A stretch of DNA of 64,000 nucleotides from Bradyrhizobium manausense (GCF_018129685.1 NZ_JAFCLG010000004.1:372001-436000); one strand, 5' to 3'; counted from the first letter of the stretch, positions 24,711 through 33,041 are shown. Notes: generated by a model from the sequence alone, not told the origin. Translations and numbers: made by a program.

Positions 24711-27404
24711 ATGTCGATTTACCGCCTGAAGAACTTGCTATCGCCCCGATCAGTCGCGCTTGTCGGCGCAAGCTCTCGCCCGGTCTCTGTCGGGCGCGCG
24801 GTCCTGGAGAACATTCGCAAGGCTGGATTCAAGGGGCAGTTTGGCCTGGTGAACCCGCGTCATGCCGAGATCGGCGGCATGGCTGCGGTGAGGAGCCTGG
24901 CGCAATTGCCCTTCGTGCCCGAGCTCGTTGTCGTCACCGCGCCAGCGCATGAGATCCCTGATATCATCGACCAGGCCGGCCGTCGCGGCTCGGCCGGTGC
25001 CTTGATTGTCTCGGCCGGACTTGGCAATGGCCCGGGATCCTTGCAGGAGGCGGCCATCGCGGCCGCCCGCAACCATGGAATGCGGCTGATTGGTCCCAAT
25101 TGCCTTGGCATCATGATGCCCGGCGCAAATCTCAATGCGAGCTTTGCCGCGCGCATGCCGTCGTCCGGAAGCCTCGCTCTGATCTCGCAATCGGGTGCGA
25201 TCGCGGCCGGCATGGTGGATTGGGCCGCGCAGCGCGGCGTCGGCTTCTCAGGCATCGTCACGATTGGCGATCAGATCGACGTCGATATCGCCGACCTGCT
25301 CGACCATTTCGCGATGGACCACAAGACTCGCGCGATCCTGCTTTATATAGAGGCCATCAAGAACGCGCCGAAGTTCATGTCGGCTGCGCGCGCGGCTGCG
25401 CGCGTCAAACCCGTCGTCGTGGTGAAGTCCGGGCGGATGGCGCAGGGAGCGAAGGCGGCCGCGACGCATACAGGCGCGCTTGCCGGCGCGGACGCCGTCT
25501 ATGATGCGGCCTTCCGCCGTGCTGGCGTCCTTCGGGTGTCGGACCTGCGCGAGCTGTTCGATTGTGCGGAAACGCTCGGCCGGGTCGGATCACCACCTGC
25601 GGGAAAGCGCCTCGCCATTCTGACCAATGGCGGCGGGATAGGCGTTCTGGCCGTCGACCGGCTGGCCGACCTCGGGGGAATTCCCGCGCCCATGATGCCG
25701 GATACGCGTGAGAAGCTGGACGCAGTGCTGCCGCCGACCTGGTCAGGTGCCAATCCCGTCGACATCGTCGGCGACGCCGATGCATCACGTTATGCCGCGG
25801 CGCTGAGCGTGCTGCTCGACGATCCCGGCAATGATGCGGTGCTGGTCCTCAACGTGCAGACCGCGATTGCATCGGCCGCAGCGATCGCAACGACCGTGAC
25901 GGAGCTCGTCGTCAAATATCGCGACAAGCACCGGAGTTGGGCCAAGCCCGTGCTGGCGGCCTGGGTCGGGGCTGATCAGGAGATCATTGCGACGCTGTCG
26001 ACTGCCGGTATTCCGAATTATCCGACTGAAGACGACGCGGTGCGCGGTTTCATGCATATGGTCCGGCATCGCGAGGTCGTCGACGAGCTGAGCCAGGTTC
26101 CCCCTGCGATGCCGGATACGTTCGTGCCTGATATGGCCGCTGCAAAGCAGATCGTCGCGACGGCCATCGCCGACGGACGCAAATGGCTCGAGCCGGTCGA
26201 GATCAAGCATCTGCTTGGTTGCTATGACATCGCGATGGTGCCGACCTATGCGGCCGCAGATGTCGAGCAGGCGGTCGCCTGCGCGGATGAGATATTTGCG
26301 CAAGGCGCCACCGTCGTGCTGAAGATCATGTCGCGCGACATCGTGCATAAGTCAGATGTCGGCGGTGTCGTGCTCAATCTGACCACGTCGTCTGCGGTGC
26401 GCGCGGCCGCGGCGGATATTCTCGCGCGGGCGAGGAAGTTGCGGCCCGAAGCACGCATTGACGGCATCATCGTGCAAGCGATGATCGTCAAGGCGAAGGC
26501 GCGTGAGCTCATTCTAGGTCTCGCTGACGATCCGACGTTCGGTACCGTCGTGGTGTTCGGCCGCGGCGGTACGGCCGTGGAGATCATCAACGACAAGGCC
26601 CTGGCGTTGCCGCCGCTCGATTTGCAGCTTGCCCGAGATCTGATCGAACGCACGCGGGTGTCGCGGCTGCTGCGCGCCTATCGAGATGTGCCGGCCGTCA
26701 AGGAGGACGCTGTCGCCCTGGTGTTGGTCAAGCTGGCGCAGATGGCGGCGGACATTCCCGAGATCCGCGAGCTCGATCTCAACCCGCTGCTCGCGGACGA
26801 AACCGGCGTGACGGCCGTCGATGGGCGCGTCGCTGTCGGATCGCCGCAGCGGAAGTTTGCCGGCTCCGGCCCCACCAATTTCGCTGTTCGTGCCTATCCG
26901 TCGCAATGGGAACGCCGTCTGACGGTCAAGGACGGCTGGCGCATCTCGGTGCGTCCCCTGCGCCCCGAGGACGAGCCGACCATCCACGAATTCCTGCGTC
27001 ACGTCACGGCCCACGATCTTCGGCTGCGATTCTTCGCGCCGATGAAGGAGTTTACCCACGAGTTCATCGCGAGGCTGACCCAGCTCGACTATGCGCGGGC
27101 CATGGCGTTCATCGCGTTCGACGAGGGGAACGAGATGGTCGGCGTGGTGCGGTTGCACTCGGATTCGATCTACGAGAGCGGTGAATACGCGATCCTGCTG
27201 CGGTCCGACCTCAAGGGCAGGGGGCTTGGCTGGGCCCTGATGCAGCTGATCATCGACTATGCGAAGTCGGAAGGGCTCAAGACGATCTCGGGCGACGTGC
27301 TCAAGGAGAACGTCGTGATGCTCGAGATGTGCCGGCAGCTCGGCTTCGAAATCAAGCCCGATGCGGCTGAGCCTGATATCTGCGATGTGCGACTGAAGCT
27401 CTGA
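24711..27404 (+). CDS. Pat-like protein: NDP-forming acyl-CoA synthetase fused to GNAT acetyltransferase
   Basis: 897 residues from ATG 24711, the length and order of Pat/PatZ (YfiQ) protein lysine acetyltransferases: CoA-binding domain (about 8-100, VALVGASSRPVSVGRAV), succinyl-CoA-ligase-like domain (about 150-300), ATP-grasp domain (about 490-700) and C-terminal GNAT domain (about 735-895, RPLRPEDEPTIHEFL). Pat controls acetyl-CoA synthetase by acetylation. In Pat proteins the catalytic His of the synthetase half is lost; here His-253 is present in ATHTGALAG, so synthetase activity may be retained. It follows a universal stress gene and probably shares its promoter. Confidence 0.87.
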   Translation: MSIYRLKNLLSPRSVALVGASSRPVSVGRAVLENIRKAGFKGQFGLVNPRHAEIGGMAAVRSLAQLPFVPELVVVTAPAHEIPDIIDQAGRRGSAGALIVSAGLGNGPGSLQEAAIAAARNHGMRLIGPNCLGIMMPGANLNASFAARMPSSGSLALISQSGAIAAGMVDWAAQRGVGFSGIVTIGDQIDVDIADLLDHFAMDHKTRAILLYIEAIKNAPKFMSAARAAARVKPVVVVKSGRMAQGAKAAATHTGALAGADAVYDAAFRRAGVLRVSDLRELFDCAETLGRVGSPPAGKRLAILTNGGGIGVLAVDRLADLGGIPAPMMPDTREKLDAVLPPTWSGANPVDIVGDADASRYAAALSVLLDDPGNDAVLVLNVQTAIASAAAIATTVTELVVKYRDKHRSWAKPVLAAWVGADQEIIATLSTAGIPNYPTEDDAVRGFMHMVRHREVVDELSQVPPAMPDTFVPDMAAAKQIVATAIADGRKWLEPVEIKHLLGCYDIAMVPTYAAADVEQAVACADEIFAQGATVVLKIMSRDIVHKSDVGGVVLNLTTSSAVRAAAADILARARKLRPEARIDGIIVQAMIVKAKARELILGLADDPTFGTVVVFGRGGTAVEIINDKALALPPLDLQLARDLIERTRVSRLLRAYRDVPAVKEDAVALVLVKLAQMAADIPEIRELDLNPLLADETGVTAVDGRVAVGSPQRKFAGSGPTNFAVRAYPSQWERRLTVKDGWRISVRPLRPEDEPTIHEFLRHVTAHDLRLRFFAPMKEFTHEFIARLTQLDYARAMAFIAFDEGNEMVGVVRLHSDSIYESGEYAILLRSDLKGRGLGWALMQLIIDYAKSEGLKTISGDVLKENVVMLEMCRQLGFEIKPDAAEPDICDVRLKL

Positions 27405-27410
27405 CGCGCG

Positions 27411-27899
27411 CTATGCGCGGACTTCGGGCGATGCTTCCGCGGCGGGCTCCCTGGCCGTCTTCCGCATGTTCTTGACAATGATCGCGATCAGCGGCACCAG
27501 GACCGGCACGATCGTGCTGAGCGGGTGATGGACTGCGCCAGTCAATTGAGCCTGAAACGCCCGGGCCTCGACCTGCAGGGCCTCGATCGACGTGTCGTGG
27601 ATTTCATTGGCCAACTCGACGTCGCGGCCCGAAGGCGAGCGTCCTGCAACGACGAACAGAATTGCGGCGATGGCGAAATTGATCGCTCCGAGGATGGCGG
27701 CCGCGGCAATCGCGCTACAGATCTGGACCAGCGCGAAATAGGCTGACAGCTCCAGCATCAGGAGCCCGAATGCAGCGATCAGTGCCGCGAAGGCCCGCAG
27801 GCCAAGCCCGACCAGCAAATGACGCAGCCGGATATCCGCGATGATCCTGTCCGTGCGCCACAGGGCGCGCAGATGCTTGACCACATTCTCCGTATTCAC
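27411..27899 (-). CDS. Phage-holin-superfamily (YqjE-like) membrane protein
   Basis: 162 residues with two adjacent hydrophobic hairpin segments (about 30-60 and 65-88) and a third near 125-142 (VPVLVPLIAIIV). The start is GTG with AGGAGG immediately in front, directly abutting the stop of the YqjD-like gene. The E. coli yqjD-yqjE pair has the same order and the same families (DUF883 then holin-like), so this is a conserved two-gene unit. The molecular role is unknown. The holin label is a family name only; no lysis genes are nearby. Confidence 0.75.
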   Translation of the reverse strand: MNTENVVKHLRALWRTDRIIADIRLRHLLVGLGLRAFAALIAAFGLLMLELSAYFALVQICSAIAAAAILGAINFAIAAILFVVAGRSPSGRDVELANEIHDTSIEALQVEARAFQAQLTGAVHHPLSTIVPVLVPLIAIIVKNMRKTAREPAAEASPEVRA

Positions 27900-28175
27900 C
27901 TAATGCCTCCTCAGCATGAAGCCGACAACCACGCCCAGCGCGAAGGCCGACGCCAGCGAGGCCACGGGGCGTTCCGTCATGAGACCGTGGAGCTGTTCCT
28001 GCTCCTCGCTGACGGTCTCGTTAAGCTCGGCCAGCGCGGCCTTGATCTGATCGGCGAGTGCGTCGGCGCGGTCCTTGGACGTCTCGAACATTTGCTCGCC
28101 GGCGGTGCTCAGCAGACGCGTGACGTCGATCTTCAGTGCTTTGAGCTCGTCGCTCATCCTGCCGGTGTCGAACAT
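27900..28175 (-). CDS. DUF883 (YqjD/ElaB-like) membrane-anchored protein
   Basis: 91 residues: a charged helical N-terminal part (about 10-65, rich in Glu and Lys, possible coiled coil) and one C-terminal membrane segment (ASLASAFALGVVVGFMLRRH) ending in the RRH tail usual for the family. YqjD and ElaB bind ribosomes at the membrane in stationary phase in E. coli (known). GGAG lies eight bases before the ATG. An FNR-type box is centred 58 bases upstream, which suits activation. Confidence 0.82.
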   Translation of the reverse strand: MFDTGRMSDELKALKIDVTRLLSTAGEQMFETSKDRADALADQIKAALAELNETVSEEQEQLHGLMTERPVASLASAFALGVVVGFMLRRH

Positions 28176-28226
28176 TGGCGGTCTCCATCGAACGGAGACA
28201 GCCTATGCGGACAGGCCCGAAGGCCA

Positions 28227-28240
28227 TTGATTTGCGTCAA
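28227..28240. promoter_or_regulatory. FNR/FixK-type box (YqjD / MlaE divergent region)
   Basis: TTGATTTGCGTCAA, close to the FixK2-type consensus. It is centred 58 bases upstream of the YqjD-like start and 100 bases upstream of the Mla permease start. Confidence 0.72.
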
Positions 28241-28333
28241 TGAGGGGAACAGACCTGTGTTTGAGGCAAGTCAATCGAGCCGCGCCATGCCGGCCTAGAA
28301 GACAGTTATTGGGGCCGATCGTCCCATGAGGAC

Positions 28334-29476
28334 ATGCGCGTGAATTTGGAACCTCTGCTGCTGGCAACCCCGTCTGGGGATGGGCTCAAATTGAGACCCG
28401 AAGGGCCTTGGGTCGCGGCCAATGTTTCGGCTCTCGAAACGCTGTGCCGATCGGTCGGTGCGGATCTTGACCGCTCGCGAAGCGTAACGCTGGATATGTC
28501 GGGGATCAGCGCGCTCGACACGCTCGGGGCCTGGATCCTGGAGAAACTGTCGCGCAAGGTTTCATCTTCCGGCAGATCGGCACAGGTGGTCGGTGTGCCC
28601 GATCATTTCAGCGGCCTGCTGGAGGAGGTGCGCCAGGTCAATCGCCACACGCCGGCGCCGACGGCGGCGCCCAATCCGGTCCTTCTCAGGCTGAACGATC
28701 TCGGCAAGGCCACGATCGACGCCCGCGAAGAGGTCGCGACTTTTCTGCAAATGCTGGGTGCCTTGTTCATGGCCGTGATCGGCGTCGTGCGCCGGCCACG
28801 CTCGCTGCGGCTGACGTCGCTGGTCTATCAGCTCAACCGGATCGGACTGCAGGCGATTCCGATTGTTGCGCTGATCACCTTTCTGATCGGCGCCATCATC
28901 GCCCAGCAGGGGTTCTTCCATTTCCGCCGGTTCGGCGCGGAATCCTACACGGTCGACATGGTCGGAATCCTCGTCTTGCGCGAGCTCGGCGTCCTGATTG
29001 TCGCCATCATGGTCGCAGGCCGTTCGGGAAGCGCTTACACCGCCGAACTCGGCTCGATGAAAATGCGCGAGGAGATCGATGCGCTTTCGACCATGGGGCT
29101 CGACCCGATCGACGTGCTGATCCTGCCGCGCGTGGCCGCGCTCGTCATTGCGCTGCCGATTCTCGCCTTCATCGGATCAATTTCCGCGCTCTATGGCGGC
29201 GGTCTGGTCGCGCAGTTCTATGGAGACATGGGGCCGGCGATCTACATCGCCCGGCTGCATGAGGCCATCTCCGTCACCCATTTTGAGGTCGGCATCCTGA
29301 AGGCGCCGTTCATGGCGCTGGTGATCGGGATCGTCGCCTGCAGCGAGGGGCTGCGCGTGAAGGGGAGCGCGGAGTCGCTCGGTCGGCAGACGACGACGTC
29401 GGTGGTGAAGTCGATCTTCCTGGTGATCGTGCTCGACGGCCTGTTCGCCGTGTTCTTTGCTTCGATCGGAATGTGA
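28334..29476 (+). CDS. mlaE: STAS-MlaE fused ABC lipid-transport permease
   Basis: 380 residues. Residues 1-100 form a STAS-like domain (SVTLDMSGISALDTLGAWIL), the role filled by separate MlaB in E. coli. Residues about 125-380 are the MlaE permease, with ALITFLIGAIIAQQ, ILVLRELGVLIVAIMVAGRSG and AYTAELGSMKMREEIDAL (family signatures) and about five membrane segments. It is part of an inner-membrane phospholipid transporter with the next two genes. ATG 28334 has a close GAGG; GTG 28340 is an alternative. The stop overlaps a possible GTG start of the ATPase. Confidence 0.86.
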   Translation: MRVNLEPLLLATPSGDGLKLRPEGPWVAANVSALETLCRSVGADLDRSRSVTLDMSGISALDTLGAWILEKLSRKVSSSGRSAQVVGVPDHFSGLLEEVRQVNRHTPAPTAAPNPVLLRLNDLGKATIDAREEVATFLQMLGALFMAVIGVVRRPRSLRLTSLVYQLNRIGLQAIPIVALITFLIGAIIAQQGFFHFRRFGAESYTVDMVGILVLRELGVLIVAIMVAGRSGSAYTAELGSMKMREEIDALSTMGLDPIDVLILPRVAALVIALPILAFIGSISALYGGGLVAQFYGDMGPAIYIARLHEAISVTHFEVGILKAPFMALVIGIVACSEGLRVKGSAESLGRQTTTSVVKSIFLVIVLDGLFAVFFASIGM

Positions 29477-29478
29477 TC

Positions 29479-30249
29479 ATGTCCGAAGCGAAGGACGAGT
29501 TCGCGATCCGCGTCCGTGACCTCGTGGTCGGTTTTGGCCGCCAGACCGTGCTCGACCATCTGTCGCTCGATGTCCGCCGTGGCGAGATCCTTGGGCTCGT
29601 GGGCGCGTCCGGCGGAGGCAAGTCGGTGTTGATGCGTACCATCATCGGCCTCATCCCGCGCCGAGGGGGGACGATCGACGTCATGGGACAGCCGGTCGAT
29701 GGAGCGCATGATCGCAGCACGGCTGCGACATGGGGTATCCTCTTCCAGCAGGGTGCGCTGTTCTCCTCGCTGACGGTCCGGCAGAACGTACAGTTTCCGC
29801 TCCGCGAGAATCTCGTGCTGTCACAGGAGTTGATGGACGAAATCGCGGTCGCCAAGCTCGAAATGGTCGGGCTGCGCCCGCAGGACGGCGACAAGTATCC
29901 ATCGGAACTATCCGGCGGCATGACCAAGCGCGTGGCGCTCGCCCGCGCGCTCGCACTCGATCCGCCGATCCTGTTCCTGGACGAGCCGACATCCGGCCTC
30001 GATCCGATCGCAGCCGGCGATTTCGACGCGCTGATCAGGACGCTGCAAAAGACGCTGGGGCTCACCGTGTTCATGGTCACCCATGACCTCGCGAGCCTCA
30101 ACACGGTCTGCGACCGCGTCGCCGCGCTCGCCGACGGCAAGATCGTGGCGATCGGCCCGATGCGCGAATTGCTGCAATCCGACCATCCCTGGGTGCGGGC
30201 CTACTTCCACGGCAAGCGCTCGCAGATGCTGCAACCACAGATGAGATGA
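29479..30249 (+). CDS. mlaF: ABC lipid-transport ATPase (MlaF-like)
   Basis: 256 residues from ATG 29479 (a GTG at 29473 overlapping the permease stop is possible). Walker A GASGGGKS (about 42-49), Q-loop FQQGALF, signature LSGGM with following KRVALARAL, Walker B ILFLDEPTSGLDP, and H-loop VTHD. This is the MlaF/TtgA-type ATPase that powers the MlaE permease. It is sandwiched between the permease and the MCE-domain gene with 2-4 base gaps, so the three are one operon. Confidence 0.9.
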   Translation: MSEAKDEFAIRVRDLVVGFGRQTVLDHLSLDVRRGEILGLVGASGGGKSVLMRTIIGLIPRRGGTIDVMGQPVDGAHDRSTAATWGILFQQGALFSSLTVRQNVQFPLRENLVLSQELMDEIAVAKLEMVGLRPQDGDKYPSELSGGMTKRVALARALALDPPILFLDEPTSGLDPIAAGDFDALIRTLQKTLGLTVFMVTHDLASLNTVCDRVAALADGKIVAIGPMRELLQSDHPWVRAYFHGKRSQMLQPQMR

Positions 30250-30252
30250 GAC

Positions 30253-31356
30253 ATGGAAACCCGCGCCCCCTATGTGCTGATCGGCAGCTTCGTGCTGGCC
30301 GCGATCCTCGCGGTATTCGGCTTTGTCTTTTGGCTGAACAACAGCGGCGGCGTCGGGCCGCGCGCGAATTACCACGTGCAGTTCCAGGGGCCGGTGCCGG
30401 GGTTGCTGGTTGGAGCGGGCGTGCTGTTCAACGGCATCCGGGTCGGTGAGGTGACAGAGCTTGGCCTTGTGCCCGATAATCCGCGCTTCGTTACCGCAAC
30501 CATCTCGGTGGCTTCGGCAACGCCGGTGCGCACCGACACCAAGGTCGGGCTCGATTTCCAGGGGCTGACAGGCGTGCCGGTGGTGACGCTGGAGGGCGGC
30601 ATGATCGTCGCCAAATCCACCGAGCCCCTGGCCTTGATCGCCGAGCCCGGCGCGGGCCAGAGCATGACGCAGGCGGCGCGCGATGCCTTGCGGCGCGTCG
30701 ACACTGTGCTTGAGGACAATTCCGGCCCGCTCAAGGACACCATCGCCAATCTCAGGACGTTCTCAGATGGCCTTGCGCGCAACACGGGTAAGATCGACGG
30801 CATTCTGGCGGGCCTCGAGAAGATGACCGGCGGCGGCGCGCCTGCGCAGAAGGTGACCTATGATCTCCGCTCGCCGCAGAAGCCTGCCCCCGTCGGCAAG
30901 ACGCTCTCCGCGTCGCTTGCCATTCCCGAGCCGACCGCAGTCGCGATGCTCCAGACGCAGCGCATGCTGTTCGCGCCGGTTGGCGACGTCACGGGGTTTG
31001 CCGACTTCCTGTGGGCCGACAGCATTCCAAAGCTGGTGCAGGCGCGGCTGATCGACAGTTTTGAGAATTACGATATCGCCCACGCCCCGCTGCGGACGAC
31101 TGACCTGGGGCAGGCAGACTACCAGCTTCTCATCGACATCAGGCGCTTTCGCATCTCCACCCTGGGCGAGACCCGGGTCGAGATCGAATTGTCGGCTCGG
31201 ATCGTCGACAAGGCCGGCAAGGTGATCGCATCACGTCTCGTTGAGGCCGGCGAGAAGCTTGACAGGCTCGAGCCGGCCGCCGCAGTCGCGGCCTTCGACG
31301 CCGCCTTCGCGCGCATAGCCAGTGAGCTGATCGGCTGGACGGTGGAGGCGGTCTGA
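30253..31356 (+). CDS. mlaD: MlaD (MCE) protein fused to an ABC auxiliary lipoprotein-like domain
   Basis: 367 residues. An N-terminal membrane anchor (about 8-28) is followed by an MCE domain (about 38-125, VLFNGIRVGEVTELGLVPDNP and LTGVPVVTLEGG), a helical linker (about 135-190), and then a C-terminal domain (about 205-367) that reads like the ABC-type transport auxiliary component (PqiC family): MLFAPVGDVTGFADFLWADSIPKLV and YQLLIDIRRFRI. The auxiliary part is usually a separate lipoprotein in PqiABC-like or Mla-like systems. Here it has no lipobox of its own and would be held in the periplasm by the MlaD anchor. It binds or passes lipids across the envelope with the upstream permease and ATPase. 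Confidence 0.82.
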   Translation: METRAPYVLIGSFVLAAILAVFGFVFWLNNSGGVGPRANYHVQFQGPVPGLLVGAGVLFNGIRVGEVTELGLVPDNPRFVTATISVASATPVRTDTKVGLDFQGLTGVPVVTLEGGMIVAKSTEPLALIAEPGAGQSMTQAARDALRRVDTVLEDNSGPLKDTIANLRTFSDGLARNTGKIDGILAGLEKMTGGGAPAQKVTYDLRSPQKPAPVGKTLSASLAIPEPTAVAMLQTQRMLFAPVGDVTGFADFLWADSIPKLVQARLIDSFENYDIAHAPLRTTDLGQADYQLLIDIRRFRISTLGETRVEIELSARIVDKAGKVIASRLVEAGEKLDRLEPAAAVAAFDAAFARIASELIGWTVEAV

Positions 31357-31363
31357 CGCCCGT

Positions 31364-31681
31364 TTATTCCAGCGTCTTCAGATAGGACAGGAGGTCGTGG
31401 ATCTGCTCCGGCTCGAGCTCGAAGGCGGGCATGTCGGCGTGACCGGTATAGATACCCTCGGCGAGTGCTTCCTCGAGGGAATCGATTGGATAACGCTGGT
31501 GCAGAGTCCTGAACGGCGGCGCGATCTTGAGCGGGCTATCAGAGCGACGGTCGATCGCATGGCAGCGCGCGCAATTGGCTCGCGCGTAGGCCTTTCCGCG
31601 TTGCTCGGCGGTCGGGGCAGCAAGCGCCGGAGCGATCAGAAACAGCCCGATCAAGCCGTGGCATAGCGCGTTTCGCAGCAT
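31364..31681 (-). CDS. Small class I cytochrome c
   Basis: 105 residues from ATG 31681, with AAGGGA upstream. A signal peptide (LRNALCHGLIGLFLIAPALA) is followed by a haem-binding CARCH near residue 35 and a likely Met ligand in HADMPAFELEP near residue 80. It is a periplasmic single-haem electron carrier. An FNR-type box is centred 63 bases upstream, a good activating distance. It converges with the MlaD-fusion gene (7 bases between stops) and diverges from the FNR gene. Confidence 0.86.
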   Translation of the reverse strand: MLRNALCHGLIGLFLIAPALAAPTAEQRGKAYARANCARCHAIDRRSDSPLKIAPPFRTLHQRYPIDSLEEALAEGIYTGHADMPAFELEPEQIHDLLSYLKTLE

Positions 31682-31737
31682 GGACGTCGGTCCCTTCGAG
31701 CTTCCGGCGCAGAATAGGGCGGGGACAGGTACCAAAT

Positions 31738-31751
31738 TTGATCTGGGTCAA
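31738..31751. promoter_or_regulatory. FNR/FixK-type box (cytochrome c / FNR gene divergent region)
   Basis: TTGATCTGGGTCAA. Centred 63 bases from the cytochrome c start and 91 bases from the FNR start, so the FNR protein may control its own gene. Confidence 0.7.
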
Positions 31752-31835
31752 TCGGCTTTGGCAGGTTGCAGTAAAATGCAGTCGGCGCGGTGGACTTTGC
31801 CGGGTCCGGAGATTTGCAGACGCCTGGGGCGATGG

Positions 31836-32549
31836 ATGAAGGCTTCCGTGACGATGATTGAGCCGAACGGCCATTTTTGCAGCGACTGTGCGGTTCGCGG
31901 CTTCGCCGTGTGTGCGTCGCTCGAGCCGGCCGAGCTCCGCGAGTTTGAACATCTCGGGCGACGCGTTCATTTCGGGTCGGGCGAGACGGTGTTCTCCGAG
32001 GAGGATATCACGACGTCGTTCTATAACCTCCTCGAAGGTGTGTTGCGGCTCTACAAGCTGCTGCCCGATGGCCGCCGGCAGATCGTGGGCTTTGCCTTGC
32101 CCGGCGATTTCCTGGGGATGAATTTGTCCGGCCGCCACAATTTCTCGGCTGATGCAATTGGCGAAGTGACCGTGTGTCAGTTCGCCAAGGCGCCGTTTGG
32201 GCGTTTCATGGAGGAGCGGCCGCACCTGCTACGACGGATCAATGAGCTGGCCGTTCGCGAACTGAGCCAGGCACGCGACCACATGGTCCTGCTGGGTCGA
32301 CGCGCGGCGGAGGAGAAGCTTGCAAGCTTTCTGCTCGCTTGGCGCCAGCGACTGCAGCCGCTCGGTGGCGCATCGGATATGGTTCCACTCCCGATGAGCC
32401 GGCAGGACATTGCGGACTATCTCGGCCTGACCATCGAAACCGTCAGCCGCACCTTCACCAAGCTGGAACGGCGCGGGGCGATCCAGATCGTCCATGGCGG
32501 CATCTGCCTGCGCGATCGCGCGCGCGTCGAGGCCTTGGCGGCAGCCTAG
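31836..32549 (+). CDS. fnrN: FNR/FnrN-type oxygen-sensing transcriptional regulator
   Basis: 237 residues from ATG 31836; the reading frame is open further upstream but lacks family sequence. Four Cys suit a 4Fe-4S cluster: Cys-15, Cys-18, Cys-26 (C-x2-C-x7-C, the spacing of FnrN/FnrL) and Cys-114 in VTVCQFAK. A cyclic-nucleotide-type beta-roll is followed by a C-terminal helix-turn-helix, MSRQDIADYLGLTIETVSRTF, whose E-T-V-S-R recognition helix matches FNR and predicts binding to TTGAT-N4-ATCAA. Boxes of that type lie both upstream and directly downstream. It probably activates this whole block when oxygen is low. Confidence 0.9.
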   Translation: MKASVTMIEPNGHFCSDCAVRGFAVCASLEPAELREFEHLGRRVHFGSGETVFSEEDITTSFYNLLEGVLRLYKLLPDGRRQIVGFALPGDFLGMNLSGRHNFSADAIGEVTVCQFAKAPFGRFMEERPHLLRRINELAVRELSQARDHMVLLGRRAAEEKLASFLLAWRQRLQPLGGASDMVPLPMSRQDIADYLGLTIETVSRTFTKLERRGAIQIVHGGICLRDRARVEALAAA

Positions 32550-32581
32550 GTCCCGGCCTTTGCGGGGGCCGTCCCTGATTT

Positions 32582-32595
32582 TTGATCCGGATCAA
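32582..32595. promoter_or_regulatory. Perfect FNR palindrome upstream of the 41-residue membrane protein
   Basis: TTGATCCGGATCAA, perfectly symmetric. Centred 62 bases upstream of the ATG at 32651 and 33 bases after the FNR stop. Confidence 0.8.
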
Positions 32596-32650
32596 TGACG
32601 AGGAGCGCGCATCGCCAATAATCCCCGGAAACAAGTTCGGGAGGGGGAAA

Positions 32651-32776
32651 ATGCCGATTGACGCGTTGCTGGTCACCGTTGCCGTCGTGGCCATGTTTGT
32701 CACATTCGCCGTTGCGTTGGCATGGGCGGATCGGCAGACCAGCGCGGGCCGGCGCGATTCACAAGCAAAACACTGA
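32651..32776 (+). CDS. 41-residue single-pass membrane protein, unknown function
   Basis: 41 residues beginning MPIDALLVTVAVVAMFVTFA, with one membrane helix (about 5-26) and a short basic tail (RQTSAGRRDSQAKH). GGAGGGGG precedes the ATG, and a perfect FNR palindrome lies 62 bases upstream at the spacing of a class II site. These two signals are the main evidence that this is a real gene. Small single-pass proteins of this kind can be subunits or assembly factors of terminal oxidases (CydX, CcoQ-like), but no oxidase gene is adjacent and no family match was recognised. Confidence 0.68.
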   Translation: MPIDALLVTVAVVAMFVTFAVALAWADRQTSAGRRDSQAKH

Positions 32777-33041
32777 GTTCCCAAGGCCGCTGTCTCATTT
32801 TGACGCGATAGCAGCCTCGAACCCGCGATTCGGCCGCCCGCGTTATTCCGGCCCAGGGGTGAACTGTCGCCTTTGCAACTCTGCATGGCCGGAATTGCAT
32901 TGACGCACGCTGCGGATGCGACTTCGTGGCGCAATCGCGTTTTGGCGGCTTGCTTCGAGCCGTGCCGGCGCTTTCCGGTTGAAAAGCCCGGCAACACTGA
33001 CTACGCAGGGACTCCAGTGCCTCGCAGTCAGGAGTCCCGGC

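Noticed and set aside
27411-28175. Phage remnant, from the holin-like protein
   Set aside because: No other phage gene is near, and the DUF883 plus holin-like order matches the chromosomal yqjD-yqjE pair.
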